A DNA stretch of 64,000 bases from Primulina eburnea. Lineage: Eukaryota > Streptophyta > Magnoliopsida > Lamiales > Gesneriaceae. A program made the position numbers and the translations under genes. The stretch lies in the NCBI RefSeq assembly GCF_022965805.1, contig NC_133101.1, forward strand, positions 45,588,342 through 45,652,341, read 5' to 3'. A model generated the notes under the pieces. That model was not told where the DNA came from. It saw only the letters and a program-made list of their open reading frames with translations, and searched no databases. Below, piece by piece: positions 42,801 through 54,614 of this stretch. Within the stretch, counting starts at the first letter, position 1. Each line of letters begins with the position of its first letter.

Positions 42801-43873
42801 GGACAGTCAGGCTAAACTGATAGAAGAAAGAAATCATATGAGCACAAAAAAGACCCAAGGAAGATAAGAAGTCCTTCAGAAAGAAACATGAGGTACTCTT
42901 AGCTGAAGAAAACAAATCTAAATGGGTAGAAACTGACAGTGAGGAGTCAGAACCAGAAAGCTCATGCAGCTCTAGTGATGATGAGGAAGTCAAGTGCTTG
43001 ATGGCTAATAATGTAGAAGAAGAATCATCTAGCCAACAGATATTTGATTTCAGCTCCACTGATTTCACACGAGAAGAACTCATTCTAACACTACATGACA
43101 TGGTAAATGAGTATCAAAAGCTTGCATCATCATTTGAAAAAATCAAAGCAAAGCAAACTGATCCCACAGAAAATAAAACCAAAACTGATGAATCAGTTGA
43201 TGGGTTGAGTCTAAAAAGGGAAATTGCTTAGTTAAAAGCAGAGAGAGACAAAAATCAGTCATTAATCCAGAAGTTGTTTCTTGAAAACTCAAAACAGACT
43301 GAGCTCATTCAGTCTTGGAACAAGTCATCTACTGCACTGAATGAGATGCAGAATTCACAAAAATCAGTTTCTGATAAAACTGGTTTAGGGTTCAACACTC
43401 AAGGAGAAACGTATCCAAATGATACTCAACCAAAGCTAAAAATAGACAAAGGGAAATACATTCACTTTGTCAAAGCAACAGTGGTACAAGAACAAATTGA
43501 GCCCAGTAAACTGATTGAGCAACCTACTAAGAATATGAGCAAGGCTAGAAGATATGGGATTGGTTATAGTCAAAAATTCTCAACTGATTCACAAAGTCAG
43601 ACATCAAAGAGGTTTCACAAGAACTATTCGAATAGCCATTTCAATTAATATAACTGCAAGCCAGTTCAGAAGAGATATAGACTGAACAATCAGTTGAATA
43701 AAGCTAAAACACATAATGTATCATCTGTACACCAAGCACACAAAAGCCAAGAAAAACCATTTGGAATACAGTTACCGGAAAGTCTGTTAGACTAATCCAA
43801 GTGTGGGTTCCTAAGAGACTAATCAGCTCAGGACCCAAATAGATGTGGGTACCAAGTTATATTATGTGTGTGA
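42801..43873 (+). pseudogene. gag: Gag tail and linker before protease (C)
   Basis: Acidic, Ser-rich tail collinear with B 39250-40150, with open pieces at 42998-43231 (FDFSSTDFTREELILTLHDM) and 43274-43648. Stops and shifts separate the pieces. No catalytic domain. Confidence 0.7.
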
Positions 43874-45121
43874 TTGCAGGTAACAGGTACAAACAAGAAC
43901 TCAATATGGTATTTGGACAGTGGATGTTCGCGACATATGATAGGAGATGCAAGTGCGTTATCTCAACTGATCAAATACAGTGGTCCAAACATCAGTTTCG
44001 GGGACAATTCCAAAGGTAGAACTATGGGTAAGGGTAAGCTTATCCATGGTAACTTTACTTTTAAAGATGTTCTATTAGTAGAAAACCTGAAGTATAACTT
44101 GATTAGCATCAGTCAGTTATGCGACAGTGGATTCTCAGTACAATTTGACAAAAACTCATGTTCAGTCAAAACTTCAACTGATGAAATCATACTAACTGGC
44201 AAACGTTGTGGAAACACATATAAAGTCAGTTGGAATGATCAAAATTATGCACCAGTTTGTTTTATTGCTTCCAAATCATCTAAAAACTGGTTGTGGCATA
44301 AGAGACTAAATCATTTAAACTTCAAATCCATTGCCTATCTGAGTAAACATGAACTTGTAACTGGTTTGCCCAAAATAGACTTTTCAAAAGAAAAACTTTG
44401 CTCAGCATGTCAGTATGGTTAACAACTACGATTCTCTTTTAAAAACAAGGGCGGTATATCTTCATCTCGATGCTTAGAACTGTTGCACATGGATCTCTTT
44501 GGTCCTTTACCATTCATGAGCTTAGGAGGAATGAAATACACCTTGGAAGTCGTAGATGATTTTTCAAGATTTACTTGAGTTATTTTTCTCAAATCTAAAG
44601 ATCATACTGCTTCGCAACTAATAAAGCTCTTCAAAAGACTTTTAAATGAAAAATCAGTTGGAATTGATCGAATCAGATCTGATCGAGTAACTGAATTCAT
44701 CCATCAAACTCTTTCAAATTTCCTGGAAAATACTGGAATTAAGCATGAGCTCTCAGCAGCCAGAACCCCTTAGCAAAATGGTGTAGCTGGGAGAAGAAAT
44801 CGGACTCTTAAAGAAGCTGCTAGAACAATGCTTGCTGATTCTGGTATTTCTCAAAGATTTTGGGCAGAGGCAGTAAATACTGCGTGTAACACTCAAAACA
44901 GATCAATGATTAATAAACATCATATAAAAACACCATATGAGATCTGGCATGGAAGAAAAAGTATAATTAATTATTTCAAAATATTCGGCTGCATATGTTT
45001 TATTCTTGATAGTGGTAAAAATTATTTAAAAGCGTTTGATGCTAAATCTGCAGAAGGAATATTTCTTGGATACTCATCAGTTAGTATAGCTTATAGAGTC
45101 TTCAACAAAAAAAACCATTGA
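43874..45121 (+). pseudogene. pol: Copia protease and integrase (C)
   Basis: The protease has DSGCSRHM. The GAG-pre-integrase block HKRLNHLN ends in a TAA (44420-44422) at CSACQYG. The integrase core follows with further stops (near 44576 and 44771). Two key positions are altered: RSDRGTEF reads RSDRVTEF, and the catalytic Glu of GVAERRNR is Gly. The last open piece (44828-45121) ends in a frameshift in a run of A. Confidence 0.9.
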
Positions 45122-47067
45122 TGTTGAAGAATCTGCTCATGTCTGAACTAACTGATAAGCCAACTATTCAATTTGAGCTAGTTGATCAATTTACAGATAT
45201 CAGTTTGGAAGATGATGACACAAATGAATGTCATGACAATCAAAACATACTTCAAACACCTGAACCAGAAGTACTAGACCAATCAGATGTGCAAGAATTC
45301 GTTGCTGATGATCAGTTGATAGAGCATAATGAGAACATTCAAATATCATTTGATGAAGCACCAACTGAGACTGAAAACTGTGTTCAGTTACCAACTGAAG
45401 AAATTGCTGATACAACAAATATTGGGTATAGATGGAGAAAATCACATCCGCCTGAACTGGTAATAGGAAATTCATCTGATCCAGTAAGAACTCGCAATCA
45501 AATGCTAAATTTATTTATCTATTCAGCTTTTGTTTCACAACTAGAAACAAAGAAAACTGATGAAGCTCTTGCTGATCCTAACTGGGTAAATGCAATGCAA
45601 GAAGAGCTAAATCAGTTCACTTATAACAATGTCTGGAACTTAGTTCCAAGACCAATTTCAAAAACTATTATAGGTACAAAATGGGTGTACAGGAACAAGC
45701 TGAATGAAGATGGTTCAGTTGTGCGCAATAAAGCGAGACTGGTAGCACAAGGATATAGGCAAGAAGAAGGAATTGATTATGATGAAACATATGCACCAGT
45801 TGCAAGACTGGAAGCTATCAGAATATTCCTTGCATATGCTTCATTCAAGAACTTCAAAGTCTATCAGATGGATGTAAAGAGTGCATTTCTAAATGGTCAA
45901 ATACAAGAGGAAGTATATGTTGAACAACCCCCAGGTTTTGTAAATCACAACTTTCCTGATTATGTATATCATTTGAACAAAGCCTTATATGGTCTTAAAC
46001 AAGCTCCCAGAGCTTGGTATGAAACTCTTTCAAAATTTCTAACTGATCATGATTTTTCTGTTGGATTAGTTGATAAGACCTTGTTCAAATTTGCTAAGAA
46101 TGATCACATTTTATTAGTTCAAATTTATGTTGATGATATCATATTTGGGTCAACTAATCCCAAATTATGCGAAAATTTTGCTAAGATAATGCAGGATAAG
46201 TTTGATATGAGCGTGATGGGTGAAATGACATTCTTTATTGGACTGCAAGTGAAGCAACTGGAGACTGGTATATTCATCAGACAAACTAAATATACAAAAG
46301 AGCTGCTGAAGAAATTTGGCATGGAATCATTTCAGCTGCAAATACTCTCATGAGCTCATCAGTAAAATTGGACACTGATCAAGGGGGAATATCAGTTGAT
46401 GCGACATTATATCGAGGTTTAAAAGGTTCATTGTTGTACTTAACTGCCAGTCATCCTGATATTGTATTTTCTGTCTGTATGTGTGCTAGATTTCAAGCAA
46501 ATCCTAAGCAATCACATTTCTCAGCTGCTAAAAGAATTTTGAAGTATCTTAAGGGTACACAAAATGTTGGGTTATCGTATTATAAAGACTCTACTTTCAA
46601 TTTAGTTGGATATTCAGATACAGATTATGCAGGATGTAAGCGTGATCGTAAAAGTACAAGTGGGTCTTGTCAGTTTCTAGGAGATATACTGATCTTTTGG
46701 TTCAGCAAAAAGCAGACATCCATAGCTACCTCAACAACTGAAGCAGAATACCTTGCTGCTGGTAGTTGTGCACAACTGATCTGGATCCAGCAACAACTAA
46801 GAGATTATGGAGTAATTACGAATGAATCACCCATATTTTGTGACAATAGGAGCACAATTGCTATCACCTATAATCCAGTTGTTCATTCAAGGACCAAGCA
46901 TATAGATGTCAGGCACCACTTCATTAGATATCATGCTTTGAAGAAGGACATTAGACTGGAGTATATTTCAACTGAGCAACAAGCAGCTGACATCTTCACC
47001 AAACCATTACCCCGAGACTAAGTTTTCTTACTTTCGCAATATTCTTGGTTTAATTGACTTATCTTAA
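45122..47067 (+). pseudogene. pol: Copia RT and RNase H (C)
   Basis: An RT frame of 411 codons (45118-46353) with all RT blocks and intact YVDD (IYVDDIIFG, near 46126-46145). One lost base near 46331 shifts it, and RNase H continues in 46350-47021 (GYSDTDYAGC, STTEAEYLAA, FCDNRSTI, FTKPLP) with a final shift before the pol end near 47067. Confidence 0.92.
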
Positions 47068-47147
47068 AATTATTATTGATGTTGTTTTACTAATAAAATT
47101 ATTTGCAGAAAATAAGAACACAACAACAAATTGAAAATGATACTTTA

Positions 47148-47579
47148 TTAAGAATAAAATCGATTCCATCTTACAGAAGATAACTTAGAACCAACTGAAT
47201 CTTGCCATTCTGTAATCCAATTATTCAACTCATAAATTCTGATTCTAGAAAATGATTCAGTTGTAGAAATCTTCTCAATCATATGACATTCCTTCCATAG
47301 CATTGCTTGTAACAGAACATTGTCATCAACCAGGTCTGTAACATGCCTGACTTCAAAACGATTAATGTATTTTCTTGCTGTTGCTGCTTGAGCACGAGAA
47401 GGAACAGCACCACTACTACTTATCCTCTGCAAATCATGAATTTTGAACCATGTTGACATCAACTTCGTCAAGACATATTCCTCAATCATTTTCTTCAGTT
47501 CTTCTAAATAAGGACTTAATTGTTCAGTAACTTGAATATGCGTAGTGCTGCATGCATCAGAATTACTTGAATCCGACAT
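47148..47579 (-). CDS. Antisense accessory protein ORFb of Copia C
   Basis: An intact 143-codon ORF opposite to C. It begins MSDSSNSD, then MIEEYVLTKLMSTWFKIHDLQRISSSGAVPS, INRFEVRHVTDLVDD, LLQAMLWKECHMIEKI, LNNWITEW and ends RWNRFYS. It aligns with B ORFb and, more weakly, with ORFa, which begins with a similar MSD-Ser start. It is predicted soluble and helical, with no known motif. TATAAATAAG (minus strand, 47616-47625) lies 37-46 bp upstream. It converges on the end of pol (about 80 bp apart). Function unknown. Confidence 0.7.
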   Translation of the reverse strand: MSDSSNSDACSTTHIQVTEQLSPYLEELKKMIEEYVLTKLMSTWFKIHDLQRISSSGAVPSRAQAATARKYINRFEVRHVTDLVDDNVLLQAMLWKECHMIEKISTTESFSRIRIYELNNWITEWQDSVGSKLSSVRWNRFYS

Positions 47580-47907
47580 ATTGAACTGTTATTTTCTCAC
47601 ATTTATCTCTCTCGTCTTATTTATAGACAAATGACATTAAATGTTGAAGAAACCAAAGAGTCTCAAGTCAACCGAAGCGTTTTTCTCATTTACCCAGGCT
47701 TCTTATTTATCAGTTGTTAATTATCAACTAATATCAGTTTTTCATTTATTACTTAATACTTAACTGATTTCAGTTCATAGTCAACTTCTATAAGTTAGTC
47801 TTTCATCAGTTCATCTGTTTAAGTTCGCAATTCATATATAACAACTGATGAAATTTATCATTTGTAGGAAAGACAAGAACAAAGTTAAGCTCATATAAAT
47901 ACTTCAT
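47580..47907 (-). promoter_or_regulatory. Spacer and promoter of ORFb (C)
   Basis: Minus-strand TATAAATAAG at 47616-47625, with a degenerate GAGACTCTTTGG block upstream where B has GACTCTTCAGCTT. The rest is an AT-rich spacer after ORFa. Confidence 0.55.
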
Positions 47908-48306
47908 TTAACCATAAACATTTGCACGGATTACTTCATCATATTTTTCCTCTACAACAATTATCCACATTTTCAACCAAGAGGATAAAGGCGCGGTAGA
48001 TGTCTTGACAAAGCTATGAGAAACAGCTATGCGCTTAAGGATTTTCAGTTCCTTTCGAAGCATTAGCTGATATATATGACCATCCTTAAAGATGTCCACC
48101 CACACAGCTTTGTTCAATTGCTCCCGCACTTTTTTCAACTCTGCTACCAGTTCGGGAGTGGTAGCCTCTCCAGTATTATACAGAAACTCAAGCTTCTGTA
48201 ACTTCTCCCAGTAGTGAAGACTCTTATAGAAGACTTCACCTTCTATAACAGCCTTCCTGGTCTCCAGAGCAAACGGCGAAGCACTCGAGCTACTCGTATC
48301 TGTCAT
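47908..48306 (-). CDS. Antisense accessory protein ORFa of Copia C
   Basis: An intact 132-codon ORF. The ATG for MTDTSSSS (48306) is preferred over 48333 because B ORFa starts there and TATAAATAG (minus strand, near 48360-48368) is 54-62 bp upstream. It has HYWEKLQKLEFLYNTGEATTP, VWVDIFKDGHIYQLMLRKELKILKRIA and SWLKMWIIVVEE, close to B ORFa. Function unknown. Confidence 0.7.
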   Translation of the reverse strand: MTDTSSSSASPFALETRKAVIEGEVFYKSLHYWEKLQKLEFLYNTGEATTPELVAELKKVREQLNKAVWVDIFKDGHIYQLMLRKELKILKRIAVSHSFVKTSTAPLSSWLKMWIIVVEEKYDEVIRANVYG

Positions 48307-48913
48307 TCTTTTTGTCTTGAATATTTTCACCAATATGACTGAAACTAACCGTGTTACTTCTATTTATAGGAGAAAATCATGAAAGCTGAAGAGCCGTCAA
48401 CGTTTCAGCAAAAGATAATCTTTCCAAGCTTTAAATTTATTTTATATCGTCACGTTAATTATTATATGCATGTATTAAGGGGGAATAATGGTTTTAAGAG
48501 GTTAACTGAGAAGACAAATGTTAGTAAACTCTCAACTGAAAGGACACAGTCTTACAACTAATCGTTCAGTTGGGTATTTCACTAATCTTCTCATATAAGT
48601 TAACTAATTAACCATATTATATTCCAAATAAAGTGACGTGACTGTCGTCTATCTAATGATGTATCTTATTTTAAAAACTTGGAAGCATTTGACCATTTTA
48701 AATTGTACGCACGCTTACAGCACACGTACACACGTTTTTTTATTCAAGATTTTGATGGACTGACACGTGTCCAGAATTTAAACAGTCACAAACATATAAA
48801 TAATTCCCCGCTTCGATTCAGTTTTCTTTCTTACGCGTACATCATCTCTCAGAGCAAACTCATACACTCAGAGCTTGTATTTCGCAAAATTTCAGGTTTT
48901 CTTACTCTCAGCA
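48307..48913. promoter_or_regulatory. Divergent promoter region between ORFa and long ORF (C)
   Basis: A 607-bp region. The ORFa side has TATAAATAG and the GACGGCTCTTCAGCTT motif (minus strand, 48384-48399). The long-ORF side has a G-box TGACACGTGTCC (48761-48772) and TATAAATAA (48795-48803), about 110 bp before the ATG. Confidence 0.62.
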
Positions 48914-51688
48914 ATGGAAAATCAGATCCCTGCTCATATATTGAACGCTATGTCTATCAACTTTGAATAAGCTTTATCAGTCGAAGAAGTCGATGTGAAA
49001 AATGTATTTCTGGAGCTTGAATCAGCAAGGCTGAGGATATTCATGGGGCAATACTCGCAGGAGACTTACCCAAAAGAACTCCAGGACCTCTACTCAAATG
49101 GAAATATCAACTCTGATGGAAACATCATTTCCACTATCAATGGTCAGTTGGTTTCCATTTCTGAAGATTATTTCGGAGAAATCTTTTCATTACCTTCTGA
49201 TGGACTAGTGCACCTTGCTGATGTTAAAGCATCAGATATTGAAGAAATGCAAACTGCACTCTCTGCTGATGGACGGAAAATCAAAGTTTTCGATCCTAAG
49301 AAGGAACTGAAGCATGAGGTTCAGTTGCTGGCTGATATCGTAGCCAAAGGGCTATTGGCTAAGGCAGGATCGAATGCTGCCCTGACTTTGGAAAAGTTTT
49401 AAGCTATTACGGTTATTATGATTGGAAGAAAATTCAACTGGAAGCAACTTATTTTCAGTATCTTGAAGAATATATTTTCCTCCACCAAGCAATCCAAATG
49501 ATTTGCAGTGCCGCTGAGCTATTTGATGAAAGTCAAAGGGTTGGTGGCTGATGATTCGGAGCAATTATCTAAATTCAAAATTTTCCATGGGAAGAATGTT
49601 CTGCCACCCAACACTAAATTAGATATCTCTCCTGATCAGTTCGTGAAGATCAAAAAGGAGATTGGGACACAACAGGCTGCTCCCAAATCAGTTAAACAGG
49701 CCAAGACATTGGCTCAACTGAAGACAGTTAAAAGAAAACTGATTATCAGTGAATCCGATTCCGAGAAGACGCCCTCTCCAAAAGTTACCAAGAAACCAAG
49801 AACACAAAGGACAAAATTACCAACCACAGTAGAATCTATTCCTAGTGAAAGGCTGAAATCTTCGAATTCCCAACAGCCTATCAAAGCAATTTCTCTGAAG
49901 ATCATCCCACCAGAAATCTCAGCTGATGCAACAAAGGAAATAGTTAGGATCAAAGCTCCTCTAATCCATATCAATCGTCCTGCTGTTCTAGCACCTGCCT
50001 AGACCCAAAGGTATAAAGATTACAGAACTTGTGGATACTACTGGTACTGGATTGGAAATTCCACACATCCTCAGTACTGAAAAAGGCAAGGGCAAATTGA
50101 TTGAAGAGCCCAGGCCATCCAATTCCATTCAAACCCATATTGACCTTGTTTGGGAACAGGTTAATAATTTTGCAGCATCAAAACTTCAATCCTATGATGC
50201 CTGGACCGCTTACAAAACTCAGATTTTTGCTAAGCAGCTGAACAAGTTTATCAAACTAGAAGCAATTGTCCTCAAGATGGTCAAAGCTGCCACAATTGTT
50301 CAGGATTTGGAGAGGAAAACTTATTTTTTTGATCAAATTCGAGCTAAGAAGCTATCTCCACTGCTTGAGAAATTGAAGGCAAACTACATTCCCACCAATC
50401 CAACTGCTTACAATGATCGAGCTGTGATCACTCAGCTAGATACAGATCTTACTAGCTTGGAAGTTCAGATAAAAGTGTGGGAAATGGATCGGGAGTTAGT
50501 TCTTCCTGAGGAAGCCTCTGAAGAAGAAGAAGAAGAAGAAGAAGAAGAACCCTCCTCTCAGCAGAAAGAGCCACCCTCAGAACAAACTATTGTTACAACT
50601 GAAGAAACAGTTCAGGATGTGCCACAATCATCTGCTGTGGAACATCAGCTGTACTCTGAAGCCAAGTTGAATTTTGCCAACATTGATGAAATTATTCAAG
50701 CAGTGGTGACAGAATCTATTATTAGTAAACCCATTTATGAAGAAGTTGATCACTCAACTGATCAAATCACTCAAGAGGCTCCTATCTCAACAGAAGCACC
50801 AGTTTAGCCTGCTGTTTATGAACTAAAGGAGCAAACAGTGGTGCCTACTCAATCACCAAATCAACAGATTGCTGAGAATATGGAGGCATTGTAAATTTCT
50901 TCTGAAAAACTTCCAACTGATGAACCAGCGCGAATATCAGAGGACTATCAAATAGATGTATCAGTTCATGACCCTCTAACTGAAGATCTAATTCAACAGA
51001 AAAGCCCAATTGCTAATCAACATCAATCTTCATCTCCTCCAGTTCAATTAGCAGTAACTGAAACAGATGTTCCAGCACAGACTGTTTCTGAAACGATACT
51101 ATCTGATAGGACCATGGTGGTCTTTGATCAAGTCTCACATGAACCAAGAACATCTGATCAGTCACCTCCTCTTCAATCCACAGAAATGGATCTTGTCCTT
51201 GAAGAAATCCAGAATATGCAGCAAAATATGCAGCAGATGATTACTGAAATCAAGAAAATTCAATCCACACAATTGTCTCATACTGTCAAATTGGATTCTT
51301 CAATTGAATTTGATTCAGCAAAACTGAAAGCCATTCAAGCAAACATGGAGTCTCTTACTCGAACTGTCGAACTGTGGATGAGATGAAGAAAAACAAAGGT
51401 TTAGCTCAAAGTCTCTTTACAACTCAAGATATAATCAGTAGACGAGTTGAGCGATTGGAAACTTCTGTTTCTAATAAAATGGAATTGCTGCAAACTTCTT
51501 TACAATCTGCTGTCTCAAGTATCTCCTCAGATGTCAAAATTTTTTCCACTGACGTTCGAAAATTATCTATGAAGATGGAGTTGTTTGACCTTAAGAGGGA
51601 AGAGATCAAAGAGATTCTAGAAAAACAAAAGAAATCTTCTCGTAGAAGAAAAATCTCTGTAGATTCGTATAGTCCATTATTCAGTTGA
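48914..51688 (+). pseudogene. Long sense accessory ORF of Copia C
   Basis: Same architecture as the A and B copies: N-terminal globular region with DLYSNGN and IFSLPSDGL, a basic stretch KKPRTQR, the IQTHIDLVWEQVNNF helical segment, a Glu-run region near 50521-50550, and a C-terminal coiled coil (LVLEEIQNMQQNMQQM, RVERLETSVSNKMELL). Broken by stops near 48968, 49400, 49499, 50805 and 50892 and by frameshifts near 49999 and 51380. Not functional. Confidence 0.85.
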
Positions 51689-51756
51689 TCAATCTCTTAT
51701 TTTATCTACAATGAGTTCAGATGTTCAGTTATTATTTACTTAGTTTTGTGAAACAC

Positions 51757-51771
51757 CATAAATGGGGAAAT
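51757..51771 (+). promoter_or_regulatory. Polypurine tract of C
   Basis: A purine-rich stretch ending AATGGGGAAAT immediately before the 3' LTR. Confidence 0.85.
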
Positions 51772-52792
51772 TGTTGGAAACTAAATTCCGGCGTTTGACA
51801 AAATATGAACCAACTGAAAATACGAACTAACTGATCGAGTAAACTGAACTCAGCAACTGATCGAGTAAACTGAACTCAGCAACTTCATCTAGTAAACTAA
51901 TCTATGCAAATGAAACGCAATTCAGTTATTCTCCTCACCAGCAAATATAGAACACGACAACCGACAAATAATAAAATCAGCCGATCCTTCAACTAAACAT
52001 GTCTCGGGAAAGAACATTCAACCGACAAAGAGACATAGAAGACTGCAACTGAATATGAAACGCCGCACTTCAATCAATACAGCTTAGAACAACGCATTTC
52101 GGCTAAAGCAGTTAAGACGCCGCATTACAATAAATGAATCAAACAATTACCAAGGAATAATGAAGTGGCAATCAACGGATACAAAGATTCAAATAAATCT
52201 CAAGTTACCGTTGGAAGGGAAGCTTATAAATATGACAGAAGAACAGCTGAATAAAAAGAAGAGATTACTTTTTTCAAAGCTTGCTGTTACTCTGCTAAAA
52301 TCTCAGCTCACTCTTACTTGATTTATTCGTAGCAGTCAAGGCTACAATTTGAGCTCACTAGCACTTTGTAATAATCGTTAAATTCGATAGTGCTAAGATC
52401 AGTTATGCACTGAGAACATTTTGTAATACTAAGAGATTCAGCTTTTGACAGTGATAAGTCCAAACTGAAGTGGGTCAGTACAAATCTTGTATTCGATCAA
52501 AGTCTTTTAGTGGAAATCATATCTTGAGATAGAAGGGGTGACGTAGGAGTAATTGAAATCTCCGAACATCCAGAAACAATCCTTGTGTATTTTATTTCAG
52601 TTTTGTATTCTATCTTTCAGTAGTTACTTTCCGCAACTACATTAGTTTAACTGATTGTCATTGACCAACAAGATTCCGAGAATCAGTTTGTCCCCAAACT
52701 AAACTCAAAATTCTAAAAGATCAGTTTTAATTGTAAGTTTTTATTCAACCCCTCCCTTCTAAACACTCTTGATACGTTAATCAATCCTATCA
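51772..52792 (+). repeat. 3' LTR of C
   Basis: 1021 bp, TGTTGGAAAC to CCTATCA, the same length as the reassembled 5' LTR (350 plus 671 bp). TATA box near 52225-52233. The duplicated target TGATG follows at 52793-52797. Confidence 0.95.
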
Positions 52793-53646
52793 TGATGGTT
52801 ACAAGAGGTGTTAAAGGTGTCATTATATGCATTAAGGTGGGAGTTACAAGTCAAGAAGTTGAAGAATTTTGAAATGATTACCTTCCCTAGCTGCCGTTGG
52901 TTTTTGCTTTTTATTCCTACTACAAGTGCTCGATAATTTGCTTAGATAATGGTTTGAGGAAAATGATGCGGATTATAGTATTTGAATTTACTACTACTTA
53001 GTGAATTACAAATGGGAAATGAATACACAATGAAGTGCAATTAGAGATGGTTGGAATTGAGAGTTACCAAACCTTTGAAATTTTTTAAATGTTGAGTCAA
53101 AATTATTACTAATTTGCATAATGTATTATTGATTACCACTTGTATTTTAGCTTCTTAATGTTTTACCACCCATTGAAAATTTTAGTGAATCAACACATTT
53201 ATTTAGAATAAACTCTTACATGGCATTGCATGGTTTAAAATTTAATTATTTAAATGCTATGTTAAATTTCTTGACTATTTTATATCTAGATTAATTCATC
53301 CTTATTTGTTTGCATATTTTACTTTAAGCTTTAATTAAATATTAACCTAAAGAACTTATTTACCAACTTAGCTCTAATTAATTAAATAAATTCTACAATA
53401 TTATATTTCTTTAAATTAAATTATTCCTTGACTTAAATTAAATTTAGGAATATCTTTCTCATTATTAGCCTTATCTCTAATCTCCAAACTCCGGTCGGGC
53501 CTCTCGTATTTATCCTGAAAAGCTAAAACTAAACATCTACTTTTAAAATAAATAAAACACTTCATATATTCATAAAAATTCATTTTTAATTTAAATAATA
53601 GAAATTATGCATGACTTATAAGTAATCTGATTTTTCGGGTTCTACA
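52793..53646 (-). repeat. 5' LTR of F, right part
   Basis: Continues the F LTR after C, collinear with 9365-10331, and ends GGGTTCTACA at 53646. It lacks the tip duplication seen at 10125-10357. No genes. Confidence 0.9.
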
Positions 53647-54112
53647 TCAAATATACAACGATACAATCTCATTCAATACAGAATCTGATCAAAATCAATC
53701 TACTGATGTTTCGACTGCATAACAATATAGTCTTGATAACCCTGTCAATCTCAACATCACAGATATAATATCACAAGTCATAATCGATATCAATACGAAT
53801 CATAATCTTTAATAATAACAGGTCATGCTATCAAATCTGTACAATCTCGATCATATTACTTCAGAAAATCATAACAATTATATAAACATTCCGTTATTCG
53901 ATCTGACTTTAATTATATACTGATCAGTATACCCAAAACATATAATATCAGTCCAATCACAATTCCCTCAATATCATAATTTCAAAGCATGTCAAAACCT
54001 AACAAAATTTACGTCCAGTTGAATATCGCGTCGCTAGGAACTCAGTACTGTACTCAGATTCAAAACCAGACGGACGGATCTTTCGCAATTCACAATCAAA
54101 ATAAGAACTTGA

Positions 54113-54176
<64 letters not shown>
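54113..54176. repeat. (TA)n microsatellite in H
   Basis: About 30 TA units, in the same relative place as in I. Reading frames through it are artefacts. Confidence 0.97.
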
Positions 54177-54177
<1 letters not shown>

Positions 54178-54243
54178 GTTGCATACGGGAGACCAAGCGT
54201 CGCGTTCTTGTTCCGCACGTCTCCACGTGTGGCAATATAATCA

Positions 54244-54495
54244 CTTCGCGCATATGCGCGTACTATCTCGGCGCATATGCGCCCAAAATTCTGTTTTGCA
54301 CTTGGGCAACTGGACACCCCGCGCATGTGCGCGCCATTACTCAGCGCACATGCGCCAACTCTTCTAGAATTATTACTTGGCTTCTCGTATGGCTCACGCA
54401 TATGCGCGCACACCTCTCGCGCATATGCGCGAGGTCTTCTGCCACTTACGCGCATATGCGCAGATCCTTGTCGCGCATATGTGCAAGGTGTTCTG
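54244..54495. repeat. Paired GCGCATATGCGC minisatellite in H
   Basis: Four units of about 60-80 bp, each with two copies of a GCGCATATGCGC-type palindrome about 15-20 bases apart. In the second pair the words read GCGCATGTGCGC and GCGCACATGCGC, which are reverse complements of each other. It occupies the place of the CGCCCGAG pairs in I although the sequence is unrelated. Confidence 0.85.
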
Positions 54496-54614
54496 CACTC
54501 GCACATAGTTCGTGTTTTCTTCCTTCTTTTCCTGTCTAATCATTTCCATTTATAATCACATCTATTACCCCCAAATCATTTCCGATCATGATAATCAAAT
54601 TCTAGAGCCTTACA

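Larger units (their letters stand above)
15356..52792 (+). mobile_element. Element C: SIRE-like Ty1/copia, split by D and B
   Basis: Bounded by TGTTGGAAAC at 15356 and CCTATCA at 52792, with target duplication TGATG (15351-15355, 52793-52797). Its own sequence is 15356-15705, 29289-30331 and 42189-52792. The order is 5' LTR, PBS, gag, protease, integrase, RT, RNase H, antisense ORFb, antisense ORFa, long ORF, PPT, 3' LTR. Gag, pol and the long ORF are all broken. D sits in the 5' LTR and B in gag. Confidence 0.93.
7885..53646 (-). mobile_element. Element F: chromodomain Ty3/gypsy retrotransposon, host of A and C
   Basis: A minus-strand gypsy element whose own sequence is 7885-15355 plus 52793-53646. 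The order on the plus strand is 3' LTR, chromodomain and integrase, RNase H, RT, protease, gag remnant, 5' LTR. The C-terminal chromodomain-like segment and the FIDD RT suggest a chromovirus of the Tekay/Del type. Its left LTR is cut by A and its right LTR by C. It ends at 53646 inside LTR H. Its left end is off the window, so its target duplication cannot be checked. Confidence 0.85.
53647..54614 (-). mobile_element. Fragment H: gypsy-type LTR, same family as I
   Basis: The reverse complement of this stretch matches element I from its TGTAA start, including the (TA)n tract. The right edge CCTTACA (54614) is the LTR terminus. The left side is cut by F, and the rest of H should lie left of the window. 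H interrupts the long ORF of Copia E. Confidence 0.8.
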
